A stretch of 64,000 nt of DNA from Lactobacillus hominis DSM 23910 = CRBIP 24.179 (GTDB lineage: Bacteria; Bacillota; Bacilli; Lactobacillales; Lactobacillaceae), in NCBI RefSeq assembly GCF_000296835.1, contig NZ_CAKE01000002.1, positions 301,155 to 365,154 on the forward strand, in the 5' to 3' direction. The position numbers were made by a program, and so were the translations under genes. Shown in pieces: positions 9,341 through 18,550 of this stretch (its first letter is position 1; each line of letters starts with the position of its first letter). The notes below the pieces were generated by a model. The model saw nothing but the letters and a program-made list of their open reading frames with translations. It did no database searches and was not told the DNA's origin.

Positions 9341-11290
9341 TTAAACTAACTTACCAGATGCAATCAAACTGGCAACTTCAGGTTGAACATGTTGGTACTT
9401 TTTGACGGTATTGTCATAATCCACAAAGAAAAGTTTATACCAAACTAAAAATGTGTAAATAGCCCAAATTTGACGTCTTGCGCTACCATCACCTTTGTAG
9501 TTGTCATCTAGCAACTTGAGGATTTTTTCTTGGTCAAAAATTTCATTTACAAAGTCTTCACTAAAGACTTCACGTACTTGCTTGTAAAAACGTGGTTCTT
9601 TAAGCCATTGCTTAATCGGAGTTGGGAAACCTAACTTAGGTCTTTGAGCCCATTCTTTAGGCAAGACTTTTTCAGATGCTTTACGTAAAGCATACTTGGT
9701 ATCATGACGGTTGACTAAGTACTTAGTAGGAATTGAATTTGCAAGTTCAGCAATCTTCTTATCAAGATATGGAACACGCAACTCTAATGAGTGAGCCATT
9801 GAAATCTTGTCAGCTTTTTGTTCAATATCGTTAAGCATGAAGTGGTGCAAGTCGATGTATTGCATTTGCTTAACGCTATCTAAGTTTTCAACTTTCTTGA
9901 AATCTTCTTGGTAGTTGCCGTTAACAGTTAAGTCGTTTTGATATTTTTCTTTCAAAATACCGTTAGCATCTTTTGAAGAAAAGATTGTTGGATAATCCAT
10001 GTCGTAAATAACTGATTGACCTACGTAAAATTCGCTTGGCTTAGCTAAGTTAGTGTACATGTGAACTTTACCTGGAAAGTTTGGCATCTTCTTAATGCCG
10101 TGGGCTAATTTCACGCGAGCGCCTTTAGGAAGCTTCTTAAGTCCTGCAGTAAAGACCTTAATAACGTTGTTGTGCGTATGCATGCCGTAGTTAACGTATC
10201 CGGCAAACAATTCGTCGGCACCTTCACCAGAAAGTGCAACCGTAACGTGCTTACGAGCTAACTTACATAAGTACCATAATGGAATAATTGATGGATTGGC
10301 ATCAGGTTCGTCCATATGGTATTGCATTTCTGGAAAATCACGCATTGCTTCATCGGCATCAACCTTATCAGCAAAGAATTTCCAACCATTTAAATCAGAT
10401 AAGGCTTTTGCTTTTGATGCTTCGTTATAAGTTGAATCGTCAAAACTTACTGAGAAAACATCTTCTGGTTGAAGCAAACTAGTTAAGTAAGATGAATCGA
10501 TTCCTTCAGATAAGAAGGCCCCAACTGGCACGTCCGCATTACGGTACAAGTCAACAGTTTCTTTAAGATCTTCGTTGATCTTATCCAAAGTTTCTTCAAA
10601 GCTAAGGCTATTTTCAATGTATTCTGCATCCCAGTACTTGTGGATATTCATCTTGCCATCTTTATATTCGAACCAGTGTCCTGCTGGGAAGCGATAAACG
10701 CCCTTAAAGAATGTTTCTTTTAAGTCGTTGTATTGGTTCATGAGGTATGGCTTAACAGCACGAGTGTTAAGCTCTTTTTTAAATCCAGGAACAGCTAAGA
10801 AACTCTTTAATTCTGAGCCTAAAATTAATTGACCATCGTGGTCTGAATAATATAATGGCTTAATTCCAAAGAAATCGCGTGCTCCGTATAAGGTCTTGTT
10901 ATTATCATCCCAAATTGCAAAACCAAACATTCCACGGACACGCTTTAATAAGCCATCCATGCCCCACTCTTCATATCCATGAAGCAAAACTTCAGTATCG
11001 GCCTTCGTAGAAAAAGTATGACCTTTTTCAATTAATTCCTTTCTTAATGGCTTAAAATTATAAATTTCACCATTAAAAATAATTGCGCGGCTGTGATCTT
11101 CATTCCAAATTGGTTGAGCGCCGCCTCTTAAGTCAATGATTGATAATCTTCTAAATCCGAGCGCTACTTCATCATTAACAAATTTTCCATCTGAAGAAGG
11201 TCCACGGTGTTTAATAGTATCCATCATTGATTGAATTGCATGATCTTTATCCTTTAATTTCGGATCTACAATTGCACAGATTCCACACAT
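9341..11290 (-). CDS. asnB: Glutamine-hydrolysing asparagine synthase, possibly AsnH-like (wall D-Asp amidation)
   Basis: A 649-residue class-II amidotransferase. The Met is followed directly by the N-terminal nucleophile Cys ('MCGICAIVD'), the glutaminase domain covers about residues 1-210, and the synthetase domain follows with the ATP PP-loop 'GAFLSEGIDSSYL'. It either makes L-Asn from L-Asp or, like AsnH of Lactococcus, amidates D-Asp in peptidoglycan. The PP-loop reads S-E-G-I-D-S-S instead of the commonest S-G-G-I-D-S-S, a variant seen in wall-type homologues as far as I recall. It is followed by the ATP-grasp gene in the same direction, so co-transcription is likely. The ribosome site GGAGAAAGC precedes the ATG. 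Confidence 0.88.
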   Translation of the reverse strand: MCGICAIVDPKLKDKDHAIQSMMDTIKHRGPSSDGKFVNDEVALGFRRLSIIDLRGGAQPIWNEDHSRAIIFNGEIYNFKPLRKELIEKGHTFSTKADTEVLLHGYEEWGMDGLLKRVRGMFGFAIWDDNNKTLYGARDFFGIKPLYYSDHDGQLILGSELKSFLAVPGFKKELNTRAVKPYLMNQYNDLKETFFKGVYRFPAGHWFEYKDGKMNIHKYWDAEYIENSLSFEETLDKINEDLKETVDLYRNADVPVGAFLSEGIDSSYLTSLLQPEDVFSVSFDDSTYNEASKAKALSDLNGWKFFADKVDADEAMRDFPEMQYHMDEPDANPSIIPLWYLCKLARKHVTVALSGEGADELFAGYVNYGMHTHNNVIKVFTAGLKKLPKGARVKLAHGIKKMPNFPGKVHMYTNLAKPSEFYVGQSVIYDMDYPTIFSSKDANGILKEKYQNDLTVNGNYQEDFKKVENLDSVKQMQYIDLHHFMLNDIEQKADKISMAHSLELRVPYLDKKIAELANSIPTKYLVNRHDTKYALRKASEKVLPKEWAQRPKLGFPTPIKQWLKEPRFYKQVREVFSEDFVNEIFDQEKILKLLDDNYKGDGSARRQIWAIYTFLVWYKLFFVDYDNTVKKYQHVQPEVASLIASGKLV

Positions 11291-11324
11291 AAAAAGCTTT
11301 CTCCTTAATTTTTATTTTTAATTA

Positions 11325-12182
11325 CTAGATACGATATAAGCGTCGGCGTGAACTTGCACCATAGCCAAATACCTGCATCAAATGACGATTAGGATCAATA
11401 TTTACAATATAACCAGCTGATTCATTAGGATGGTCATATTTACGGTTCCAACGTTTATTGTATTGAGTAGTCAAAGCATGATTTGGTCCCATTAAAGCCG
11501 AGCAATTAAATAGTACATACTGAATACCGTTAATGCGATATTGATCTTCAGTATGACGGTGTCCGCAAAAGTATGCGACCACTTTGGCGTTTTGAATCTT
11601 AGTAAAGTCAAAACTATTGGCTAATGAAAATTCCGCTGGAACATCGCGCGAATTCAAGTAGCCTTTTTCTCGTTGGTTAAAGGCCACTAATAATTCATGC
11701 AGCGAACGTCCATTATACTTCAGGGCGTTACCGCCTTTACGGTTAATTGGATTAGCGTGACTCATAAAGATAATTTTCTTATCGCTAGATTGCTCCAAAA
11801 TTTCGATAATTTCTTGCATCTGATCTTCGCGAATTGCCAGCGTGATCTTAGTGTCGTACTTCTTTTTACCTTGTTTATCCAAAATATAAGGTACGTCAGA
11901 TGTATTAACCGTAATCACGCGGATATTATCTTTGTCAAAGTAAGCTACGCCATGTTTACGAGAAATGTAATGGATTCCTTTTTGAAAATACATGGTTGGC
12001 CACATGATATCTTCAAATTCGTTTTCAGGAAACGAGGCTTTTAAATCATGGTGCTCGTCGAATTTATCATTTTCATCATGATTGCCCTTGATAATCGCAA
12101 AATTAGTCTTATTTGACCTGAAGGCTTTTCTTAAAGAAATTAATTCTTGTTCATCAACTAATCCTGGATCAGATCCATCCAA
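11325..12182 (-). pseudogene. Metallophosphoesterase, C-terminal part after frameshift
   Basis: This is the downstream part of a calcineurin-like phosphoesterase. It contains 'IIKGNHDEND' (the GNHD metal motif), 'IIFMSHANP' and 'GHRHTEDQ' (GHxH), so most metal ligands lie here. The open frame starts at a TTG that reads 'MDGSDPG', but that peptide is the natural continuation of 'HLGDWMD' in the other frame. The original gene therefore ran continuously from 12715 to 11325. Homologues are single proteins of about 470 residues. This part alone lacks the first Asp-x-His motif and has no ribosome site at its apparent start, so it is probably not made separately. Confidence 0.75.
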
Positions 12183-12715
12183 TCGCCCAAGTGAGCTTTA
12201 AGATCGAGGATATTCTTATCTTCTAAATAATTAAATTCTTTAACATGAGTGAGTCCATTATGACCATAAAAATCGATACTGTCGCTTTCTTTGTAGTGGG
12301 TATCGGTTAAGACTCCGATATTAACGGAATTATTGCCTTTACGTATATGTCTATTTACATAATCGACAAAATCATCTAATTGCCTTTCAACAATATAGCG
12401 TCGACCTGTCTTTTTGTTAACAAAGGCTTGATATCGATCCAAACGTTTATCAAATTTTCTCACATATTCAGGAGCTAAATCTGAAGCATCTACTGGACGC
12501 AAAGCTTGATGAAGAGTTCCCTCATCATCTTTATAAACAATTAAGTCATAATCTTCACCATTAGGAGTATCTTGCGCAGATCCCACTTGATACTCGCCAA
12601 CAGTCATGTATTGCTGCATCTCATCAAAAGGTATATCGCGCCTTTTTTGACGCCATTTTTTACTCATCCCTGAAAGCTGATCTAATACCCCTTGAGTCTT
12701 CTTAATTATATTCAT
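12158..12715 (-). pseudogene. Metallophosphoesterase, N-terminal part before frameshift
   Basis: The ATG at 12715-12713 follows AGAAGTGAT at good spacing; a GTG 12 bp upstream is less likely. The frame encodes a leader region and the first metal motif 'IGVLTDTHY' (D-x-H), then 'KAHLGDWMD' (the GD-x-x-D motif), after which it shifts to 'LIQD' and stops. The sequence around 12170 (GATTGGATGGATCTGATCC) fits loss of four bases from an ancestral form such as GATTGGATTGATGGATCT, since that restores GDW-x-DGSDP. A true mutation or an assembly error are both possible. It lies upstream of asnB in the same direction. Confidence 0.75.
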
Positions 12716-12741
12716 GGTTAGAATCACTTCTATTTCAATAC

Positions 12742-12771
12742 AAAAGGGACCAATTGCTCGTCTGGCCCCTA
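12742..12771 (-). terminator. Terminator after the 12.8-13.3 kb gene
   Basis: Read leftward, GGGGCCA-gacgagcaat-TGGTCCC is followed by TTTTG, a modest hairpin just past the stop codon at 12776. Confidence 0.6.
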
Positions 12772-12775
12772 AGAA

Positions 12776-13258
12776 TTAATTATTTGCCAAAGCGTTTGCA
12801 GCTAAGCCTAAAGATACAACAGCATCTTTAGATAAAACCTTTTTCAAATCACTCGCATCAATCGCACGAACTGCACCAATTACCTTTAAACTGTAAAGCA
12901 AAACGTGCACATCTGTTGTACGATCATAATTGTCATCTTCAAATGGATCTTCGTGGTTGTAAGTTAAATTAATTTCATCTTTATCAACGTAGCCATCCAC
13001 ATGATTAGTCAAAATACGATCATGAAGTGCGCTCATTGGCTCATTTAAATGAAGCAAAGTTAACTTACCATCAGATTCACTGTTGTAGTATTCATCTTGA
13101 GTCATTGAGAAATAGTCCTTAATTGGCTTATCTAAAACACCCAAGCTATCAATTTCCTTATGAATTTTTTCAGTATCTAGGTCTTGTTGACCACTAATAA
13201 TTTGATCTTGTGATAAAGCCAAATCATCGGCCAGAGTCATGGTTGTTAAGTTTTCCAT
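12776..13258 (-). CDS. Hypothetical acidic protein
   Basis: A 160-residue protein that I do not recognise. The start is the ATG at 13258-13256, preceded by GGAGGAAATT, an ideal ribosome site; the longer frame from 13279 would bury that site. It is acidic and soluble, with clusters such as 'HEDPFEDDNYDRTTDVHVLL', and ends with a small-residue helix 'LGLAANALANN'. No signal peptide, membrane segment or cysteine motif is visible. It has its own terminator and probably its own promoter, so it looks monocistronic. No function is proposed. Confidence 0.65.
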   Translation of the reverse strand: MENLTTMTLADDLALSQDQIISGQQDLDTEKIHKEIDSLGVLDKPIKDYFSMTQDEYYNSESDGKLTLLHLNEPMSALHDRILTNHVDGYVDKDEINLTYNHEDPFEDDNYDRTTDVHVLLYSLKVIGAVRAIDASDLKKVLSKDAVVSLGLAANALANN

Positions 13259-13361
13259 AATTTCCTCCTCGAAATACATGTTCCATTATAGCAAAAAAGT
13301 TGTATTTATTGCGATTTTGGGCTCTATTTAATAGGATATTAAAACTTTCTTTTGAAAAAGA

Positions 13362-13393
13362 AAAGATCAGCTTTCAGAAGCTGACTTTTTTGA
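13362..13393. terminator. Orphan terminator-like hairpin
   Basis: Stem TCAGCTT-tcag-AAGCTGA with T-rich flanks on both strands (cTTTTTTG on plus). No coding gene ends here. The neighbouring genes start on either side, so this could end a small untranslated RNA or simply insulate the divergent genes. Confidence 0.45.
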
Positions 13394-13515
13394 TAAATAT
13401 TCATTCTAATAAAATGATTTTATTTTTCCAAAAACGGGATAATATAATTGCTACAAATGAGATAACTTTCTTCATAATTAAATAAATAATGTAAATATCA
13501 GAAAGCGTGATTAAA

Positions 13516-13896
13516 ATGCAAGATTGGCCTCTAACTATTAGTTGTCTGATTGCTATGGGAGCTGGATTTTTTGAATTATATAGAACTTTTAGATTCTATA
13601 AATACGATAAAAAATCCAAATCAATTGCTGCAGCTCCTTATGTGATTTATTTTGGAACATTCTTTAGTGGCATATTTATTATCGTTCCTGTCTTATTTTT
13701 AATGGGAATTACCAATCCGCAAATCCCACGATTTTTATACATCATTTTAGGCATTATCTTAATTATTGTTGCTACTTTAATGTATCGACGCGGCCATCAA
13801 ATGTCTAAAAAATTGAGTAAAGATGCCAGTAACTTCGCAATTTGGCAAATTTACTTAGATAAAATACTAATTACAATACAAAAAAACGAACAGTAA
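13516..13896 (+). CDS. Small membrane protein of unknown function
   Basis: A 126-residue protein. I prefer the ATG at 13516, which has AGAAAG about 10 bases upstream, over the GTG at 13507. It has three hydrophobic segments: residues about 7-22, 'VIYFGTFFSGIFIIVPVLFL' in the middle, and 'FLYIILGIILIIVATLMY', with basic loops between them. The C-terminal 35 residues are cytoplasmic-looking. I recognise no family. It is convergent with the phosphonate-type transporter operon and shares its hairpin; the stop codon lies inside the terminator stem. Confidence 0.6.
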   Translation: MQDWPLTISCLIAMGAGFFELYRTFRFYKYDKKSKSIAAAPYVIYFGTFFSGIFIIVPVLFLMGITNPQIPRFLYIILGIILIIVATLMYRRGHQMSKKLSKDASNFAIWQIYLDKILITIQKNEQ

Positions 13897-13936
13897 AATT
13901 TCTTTCAGGAAAAATCACTGTTCGTTTTATTTTTTT
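13882..13936. terminator. Shared bidirectional terminator
   Basis: AAACGAACAGT pairs with ACTGTTCGTTT around a 23-base loop, with A and T runs outside. It serves the membrane protein gene (plus) and the phn-type operon (minus). Confidence 0.8.
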
Positions 13937-13938
13937 AA

Positions 13939-14751
13939 TTAAACTAATTTCTTTCTGATCCAGCCAGAAATCCAATCGATAATAACCACCATGATGATAA
14001 TACCTAATAAGATAATACCAACACGATTCCATTGACGATACTGCAAGGCAATAATCAATGGGTAACCGATACCTCCGGCACCAACCAAACCAAGAATTGA
14101 TGCGGAACGAATTGAAACATCAAAACGATATAAGGTATTAGAAATCAATTCTGGCATTAAGTTTGGCATTGTCGCAAAAGTGATAATGTTCCACTTAGAA
14201 CCACCAGCAGAAGCAACAGCTTCGTTTGCACCAGTTTCCAAGTTTTCAATTGCTTCAGAAAACAGCTTAGCCAGCATCCCAACAGAGTGAAAACCTAAGG
14301 CAAACACACCGGCTGCCGATCCAGGGCCGACTGCTTTAATAAACATCAATGCTAAAACAATTTCTGGGAATGAACGGATAATTGCCAAAACCAATTTTCC
14401 AGTTCTCGAAACATACCATTTCTTATGTTTAGTATGAGCTGCCCAAAAGGCAAATGGTAAAGAAATAATAGCTGAAATAAATGTACCTAAGAAGGCAATA
14501 CAGATAGTTTCCCATAATTGAGAGATCAAGTCTTCGCCTGTACCGTTATAAACATAAGACCAATCTGGGTGAAAAATTCCGGCGAAAATAGCGCCAGTAA
14601 TTTGAGCTGCACTATCTTTAATTCCGCCAAAGTTAATTCCGGTACATGACCAAACAATCACAGCGACAGTAACGATTGCAATTGCCCAGTGATAGATACG
14701 TTTTTTTAAATCGACGGGTTTAGCAGGTAATTGTTTCATAGTATTATCCAT
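13939..14751 (-). CDS. phnE: PhnE-type ABC transporter permease (second)
   Basis: A 270-residue inner-membrane permease with about six hydrophobic segments. The conserved ABC-permease loop is visible near residues 180-225 ('EAVASAGGSKWNIITFATMP' and 'SASILGLVGAGGIGYPLIIA'). It pairs with the preceding PhnE paralogue as a heterodimer. Its start overlaps the stop of that gene (TAATG), so translation is coupled. By family it carries phosphonates, phosphite or related oxyanions, but no C-P lyase or phosphonatase genes are in the window, so the substrate is uncertain. Last gene of the operon. Confidence 0.88.
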   Translation of the reverse strand: MDNTMKQLPAKPVDLKKRIYHWAIAIVTVAVIVWSCTGINFGGIKDSAAQITGAIFAGIFHPDWSYVYNGTGEDLISQLWETICIAFLGTFISAIISLPFAFWAAHTKHKKWYVSRTGKLVLAIIRSFPEIVLALMFIKAVGPGSAAGVFALGFHSVGMLAKLFSEAIENLETGANEAVASAGGSKWNIITFATMPNLMPELISNTLYRFDVSIRSASILGLVGAGGIGYPLIIALQYRQWNRVGIILLGIIIMVVIIDWISGWIRKKLV

Positions 14752-15557
14752 TATTTCATTAACGCCTCCCGTGATTTAGATGAAATGTAGTCAATTAAGA
14801 CAACCACAATAATAATTACGATAATGATGGTTCCAGTCTTGTCGTAAGCAAAGACCTGCAAAGTTTGTTGTAAGTAAAGACCAATACCACCAGCACCGAT
14901 ATAACCAAGAACTGTTGATGCTCTGACATTTATTTCAAATGCATATAAAACATAAGAAATGAAGTAAGTGATAATTTGTGGCAATACGGCAAAACAAATA
15001 ATTTGGAATTTGTTTGCACCTACTGCAGTTAGAGCCTCAATTGGACCTGGATCAATCGTTTCAATTGCTTCATAAAATAGTTTTACAACTACACCAAAAG
15101 TAAAGACTGATAAGGCAAACACACCAGCTACCGGACCAATACCAACAATAGCCACAAAGATTGCACCCAAAAGAAGGTCAGGCAAAGTTCTGATGATGTT
15201 CATGATAAAACGAAGCACACCAGTAACAGCTTTATTTTTAATGATGTTGCGAGCAATTAATAAAGAATAAATAAATGCCACAATTGAACCAATTACAGTT
15301 CCTAAAACTGCCATCTTGATAGTTTCAATAACTAAAGGAATTGCAGTTGATGCATAAGACCAATCTGGGTGACACATTTGCACAAAGATGTCGGCAAATT
15401 GGCTAAAGTTTTGCGGAGCAAGCAAAACGCTAATATGGGCATTAGTTGTATTTACAGATAAGAAAAAGCCAATAACTAACACTAACACCCAAACGATATT
15501 CATTACCTTTAACTTTTTCTTAGGCAATTCATGATTGGGAGTTTGTGAATTACTCAT
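14751..15557 (-). CDS. phnE: PhnE-type ABC transporter permease (first)
   Basis: A 268-residue permease with about six membrane segments, starting with '[18 protein letters not shown]'. The EAA-type loop is '[20 protein letters not shown]' and the following '[16 protein letters not shown]' matches PhnE. It overlaps phnC by 8 bp upstream and the second permease by 1 bp downstream, so the three are one transcriptional unit. Both permeases share 'HPDWSY' near the start of the membrane domain, showing an old duplication. Confidence 0.88.
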   Translation of the reverse strand: MSNSQTPNHELPKKKLKVMNIVWVLVLVIGFFLSVNTTNAHISVLLAPQNFSQFADIFVQMCHPDWSYASTAIPLVIETIKMAVLGTVIGSIVAFIYSLLIARNIIKNKAVTGVLRFIMNIIRTLPDLLLGAIFVAIVGIGPVAGVFALSVFTFGVVVKLFYEAIETIDPGPIEALTAVGANKFQIICFAVLPQIITYFISYVLYAFEINVRASTVLGYIGAGGIGLYLQQTLQVFAYDKTGTIIIVIIIVVVLIDYISSKSREALMK

Positions 15558-16332
15558 TTTCAGCCCCCATCTCTACATCTTTTTTACCACCATAAATATC
15601 ATCAAAGACTGATTGTGGAGTTTCGCTCATCTTGCCGTCGTAAACAATTTGACCTGCGCGAACACCAATAACGCGATCACCGAATTCACGGGCCAATTCC
15701 ACGCTGTGCAAGTTAGCAAGAACGGTCATGCCATATTCTTCATTAAGCATCTTCAAGTCATGCATTACACGGCGTGAAGTTTGCGGGTCAAGCGAAGCAG
15801 TTGGTTCATCAGCCAAAATAATCTTAGGATTTTGAGTTAAAACGCGGGCAATAGCCACACGTTGCTGCTGACCACCAGATAATTGATCAGCACGCGTATA
15901 AACCTTGTCTGCCAAGTCAACCCTTTGCAAAGCTTCATAAGCTTTCTGCTTATCTTCTTTAGAAAACAAATTGAAAGTTGTCTTCCAAGTTGGATAATAA
16001 GCAACTCTACCAGTTAAAACGTTACGCAATACGCTAGAGCGCTTAACCAAGTTAAAGCTTTGGAAAATCATTCCAATATCGCGGCGAATCAAGCGTAAGT
16101 CCTTACCTTTTGCCTTAGTAATAGACTTGCCATCAATCAAAATATCTCCTTCAGAAATATCTTGCAAGCGATTAATTGAACGAAGCAAAGTTGATTTTCC
16201 AGCACCAGATAAACCAACAACTACAACGAATTCGCCCTTATCGATTTCTAAATTAATATCTTTTAAACCTACAGTACCATTGTCATAGACCTTGGTAACG
16301 TCCTTTAATTGGATCATTGGCTGATTTGCCAT
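15550..16332 (-). CDS. phnC: PhnC-type ABC transporter ATPase
   Basis: A 260-residue nucleotide-binding subunit. Walker A is 'GLSGAGKST', the signature is '[15 protein letters not shown]', Walker B is '[11 protein letters not shown]', and the switch His is in 'ANLHSVELA'. '[20 protein letters not shown]' between the Q-loop and the signature is PhnC-like. The start ATG has AGGAG 8 bases upstream. It energises the two PhnE permeases with PhnD lipoproteins as donors. Confidence 0.92.
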   Translation of the reverse strand: MANQPMIQLKDVTKVYDNGTVGLKDINLEIDKGEFVVVVGLSGAGKSTLLRSINRLQDISEGDILIDGKSITKAKGKDLRLIRRDIGMIFQSFNLVKRSSVLRNVLTGRVAYYPTWKTTFNLFSKEDKQKAYEALQRVDLADKVYTRADQLSGGQQQRVAIARVLTQNPKIILADEPTASLDPQTSRRVMHDLKMLNEEYGMTVLANLHSVELAREFGDRVIGVRAGQIVYDGKMSETPQSVFDDIYGGKKDVEMGAENE

Positions 16333-16350
16333 TAATAATACTCCTAACTT

Positions 16351-17280
16351 TTATTTACTATTTTGACCTACAATCTTTTGGTAGCGACGAATTACGTTAA
16401 AGTCGCTATCTTTTGCATAGGCGTAACCTTCATGGGTATAAACTTGTTCGATAACTTTACGTCCGTTTTTAGTATGAGCAATATCAATAAATGCTTTGGC
16501 TAACTTCTTACGAAAGGCCTTTGACATATCGCTTCTTACAGAAATAGTGTCGTTTGGAATTTCGTGAGTAAAGTAAATTGGCACAACCTTACTCATGATA
16601 TTTGGCTTATCCTTTTTAACGGCATTACGTGCATCTTCAAATACAAAAGCTGCATCAGTATCACCATTTAAAACATTCAAGACAGCTTGATCATGTCCAG
16701 TAACTGTTACAAGCTTACTATCTTTAGTTACATCTAAACCCTTTTGCTTTAATTCAGCTACCGGGAATAAGTAACCAGAAGAAGAAGTGGGGTCTTGAAT
16801 CGAAATGCTCTTACCTTTTAAGTCTTTCCAGCTCTTAATCTTAGAGCCCTTTTTAACTAAAATTTCTGCACGATAAGACTTAACTAAGTTCTTAGTAGCC
16901 TCACCATTTGGCTGTTTTACGCCGTAACGCTCAGCTTGCAATAATACATCAGCTACGCCGCGTTTGTGAGCTAAAACATAGCCATCAGGTGGCAGAAAGG
17001 CTACATCAATTTTTTTAGAAGACAATGCTTCAATTGGAGCATTAAAACTAGTCGAAGTTGTAACTTTTACCGGAATACCTAAACGTTTAGAAAGCATTTT
17101 TTCTAATGGTTTTGCGCGAGTTTCAAGTGTCTGAGCATTTTGACTTGGTACAAACTGAATTGACAAAGACTTCGGTGTATAGCCTGATTTATCTTTGGCA
17201 CTCTTATTTGAGCAAGCCACACTAGCAATTGCAATTAGGAACAAAAAGGCAGCAACGAAAACCTTTTTTATATATTTCAT
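16351..17280 (-). CDS. phnD: PhnD-type substrate-binding lipoprotein (copy nearer the ATPase)
   Basis: A 309-residue periplasmic-binding-type protein anchored by lipidation. The signal peptide ends at Cys23 ('AIASVACSNKS'). The start is the ATG at 17280, which has GGAG six bases upstream; the earlier ATG in the frame overlaps that ribosome site. The body has the PhnD features 'VAFLPPDGYVLAHKRG', 'SSGYLFPVAELKQKGLD' and 'DAAFVFEDARNAV'. It is strongly similar to the gene upstream, so the transporter has two alternative binding proteins. Gap to phnC is 18 bp. Confidence 0.9.
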   Translation of the reverse strand: MKYIKKVFVAAFLFLIAIASVACSNKSAKDKSGYTPKSLSIQFVPSQNAQTLETRAKPLEKMLSKRLGIPVKVTTSTSFNAPIEALSSKKIDVAFLPPDGYVLAHKRGVADVLLQAERYGVKQPNGEATKNLVKSYRAEILVKKGSKIKSWKDLKGKSISIQDPTSSSGYLFPVAELKQKGLDVTKDSKLVTVTGHDQAVLNVLNGDTDAAFVFEDARNAVKKDKPNIMSKVVPIYFTHEIPNDTISVRSDMSKAFRKKLAKAFIDIAHTKNGRKVIEQVYTHEGYAYAKDSDFNVIRRYQKIVGQNSK

Positions 17281-17344
17281 TTTTATCTCCATTAATACTC
17301 AATTATCTAGATTATTTAGCACACGTTTAATATTTATTCATTTT

Positions 17345-18274
17345 TTATTTTTTGGTAGATTCAATAATCTTATCGTACTTACGTACAATAGCAAATTTAC
17401 TGTCATTTGAACGAACGTAACCTTCATGGCTGTAAATTGATTCAATCAACTTCTTACCCTTCTTAGATTCGCCTACTTCAATAAATGCCTTAGCAAGTTT
17501 CTTTTGGAATGCTTTTGACATATCGCTTCTTACAGAAACAGTATCGTTTGGAATTGGCTTAGTGAAGTAAATTGGCACAACCTTCTTCATAATGTTAGGT
17601 TGATCTTTCTTCACAATGTTACGTGCATCTTCAAAGACAAAGGCTGCATCAGTATCACCATTTAAGACGTTCAAGATAGCTTGGTCATGTCCAGTAACAG
17701 TAACTAACTTACAGCTCTTTGGCACATCTAAGCCTTTTTGCTTTAATTCCGCAATTGGGAAAACGTAACCGGCTGAAGAAGTTGGGTTTTGAACTGAAAT
17801 GCTCTTACCTTTTAAATCTTTCCAGTTCTTAATCTTAGAACCTTTTTTAACAACGATTTCAGCGCGATATGAATCCACTAAATCCTTAGTAGCCTCACCG
17901 TTTGGTTGCTTGACGCCGTAACGCTGAGCTTGCAGCAACACATCAGCAGCACCTTGCTTATGAGCTAAGACATATCCATCTGGTGGCAAAAAGCCAACAT
18001 CAACTTTCTTTGACTTCATAGCTTCGACAACTGTGTTGTAGTCAGTTGACATTGTAACTTTAACAGGGATACCCAGCTTTTTAGAAAGCATTTTTTCTAA
18101 TGGTTTTGCGCGCCCTTCAAGCTTGTCGGCAGCTTGACTTGGTACAAATTGCACGTTTAATTCTTTTGGGGTATAACCCGCACTTGAGTTTGATTTTTTA
18201 TTTGAGCAGGCAGTAGCTGCTACTGCAAGCAAGATTGTAAAAAGGCCAAACAGCACTTTTTTGAACTTTTTCAT
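17345..18274 (-). CDS. phnD: PhnD-type substrate-binding lipoprotein (first gene of operon)
   Basis: A 309-residue lipoprotein with modified Cys23 ('AVAATACSNKKS'). The ATG at 18274 is set by AGGAGG seven bases upstream; the longer frame would add 24 unrelated residues. It is a close paralogue of the next gene, with shared 'VGFLPPDGYVLAHKQG', 'SIQ/VQ-PTSS-GY' and 'DAAFVFEDARN'. Tandem PhnD copies suggest either two related ligands or different affinities. It lies 70 bp after an intrinsic terminator with no clear promoter between, so read-through past that terminator probably sets expression of the whole operon. Confidence 0.9.
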   Translation of the reverse strand: MKKFKKVLFGLFTILLAVAATACSNKKSNSSAGYTPKELNVQFVPSQAADKLEGRAKPLEKMLSKKLGIPVKVTMSTDYNTVVEAMKSKKVDVGFLPPDGYVLAHKQGAADVLLQAQRYGVKQPNGEATKDLVDSYRAEIVVKKGSKIKNWKDLKGKSISVQNPTSSAGYVFPIAELKQKGLDVPKSCKLVTVTGHDQAILNVLNGDTDAAFVFEDARNIVKKDQPNIMKKVVPIYFTKPIPNDTVSVRSDMSKAFQKKLAKAFIEVGESKKGKKLIESIYSHEGYVRSNDSKFAIVRKYDKIIESTKK

Positions 18275-18343
18275 CTTGTGTCCTCCTACGACATCAAAAA
18301 GTAAAACAACGATAACAACACAACATACACATACTTCATGGTA

Positions 18344-18390
18344 CAAAAAAAGCTTAATCAGACGTCAAAAAGGCGACGACTAATTAAGCC
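18344..18390 (-). terminator. Intrinsic terminator/attenuator in the phn-operon leader
   Basis: Read leftward, GGCTTAATTAGTCGTC pairs with GACGTCTGATTAAGC around an 8-base loop, followed by seven T. The stop codon of the 42-codon leader frame lies inside the 5' arm, so a ribosome finishing the leader would sit on the stem. Confidence 0.75.
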
Positions 18391-18512
18391 TTTAAAAACC
18401 ACGATGAAATTAAAACAAAAACGCGAACTAAGACTGCTTCTATGTCAGAAACAGCCTTTAAACGAGCCACGGATGTAATACGACAAGATTTACTTAAGTG
18501 TAACAAAAACAT
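18384..18512 (-). CDS. 42-residue leader peptide upstream of the PhnD-type operon
   Basis: Not an obvious gene by length, but it has a strong ribosome site (AAAGGAG, six bases before the ATG at 18512-18510) and begins about 33 bases after a likely extended -10 element. The peptide starts 'MFLLHLSKSCRITSVARLKA' and ends '...SSWFLKA'. It is basic and hydrophobic with a single Cys at residue 10. The stop codon falls in the stem of the terminator that precedes phnD, the arrangement seen in attenuators. I do not recognise the peptide. Alternatives are a small independent protein or a structured RNA sensor that happens to be open. Confidence 0.5.
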   Translation of the reverse strand: MFLLHLSKSCRITSVARLKAVSDIEAVLVRVFVLISSWFLKA

Positions 18513-18550
18513 CTATGACTCCTTTCAATATCAACTGGCGTTTGTTCTTA

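Noticed and set aside
13300..13485. 61-codon plus-strand frame
   Set aside because: It crosses a terminator hairpin, has no ribosome site and lies in the intergenic gap between two divergent genes.
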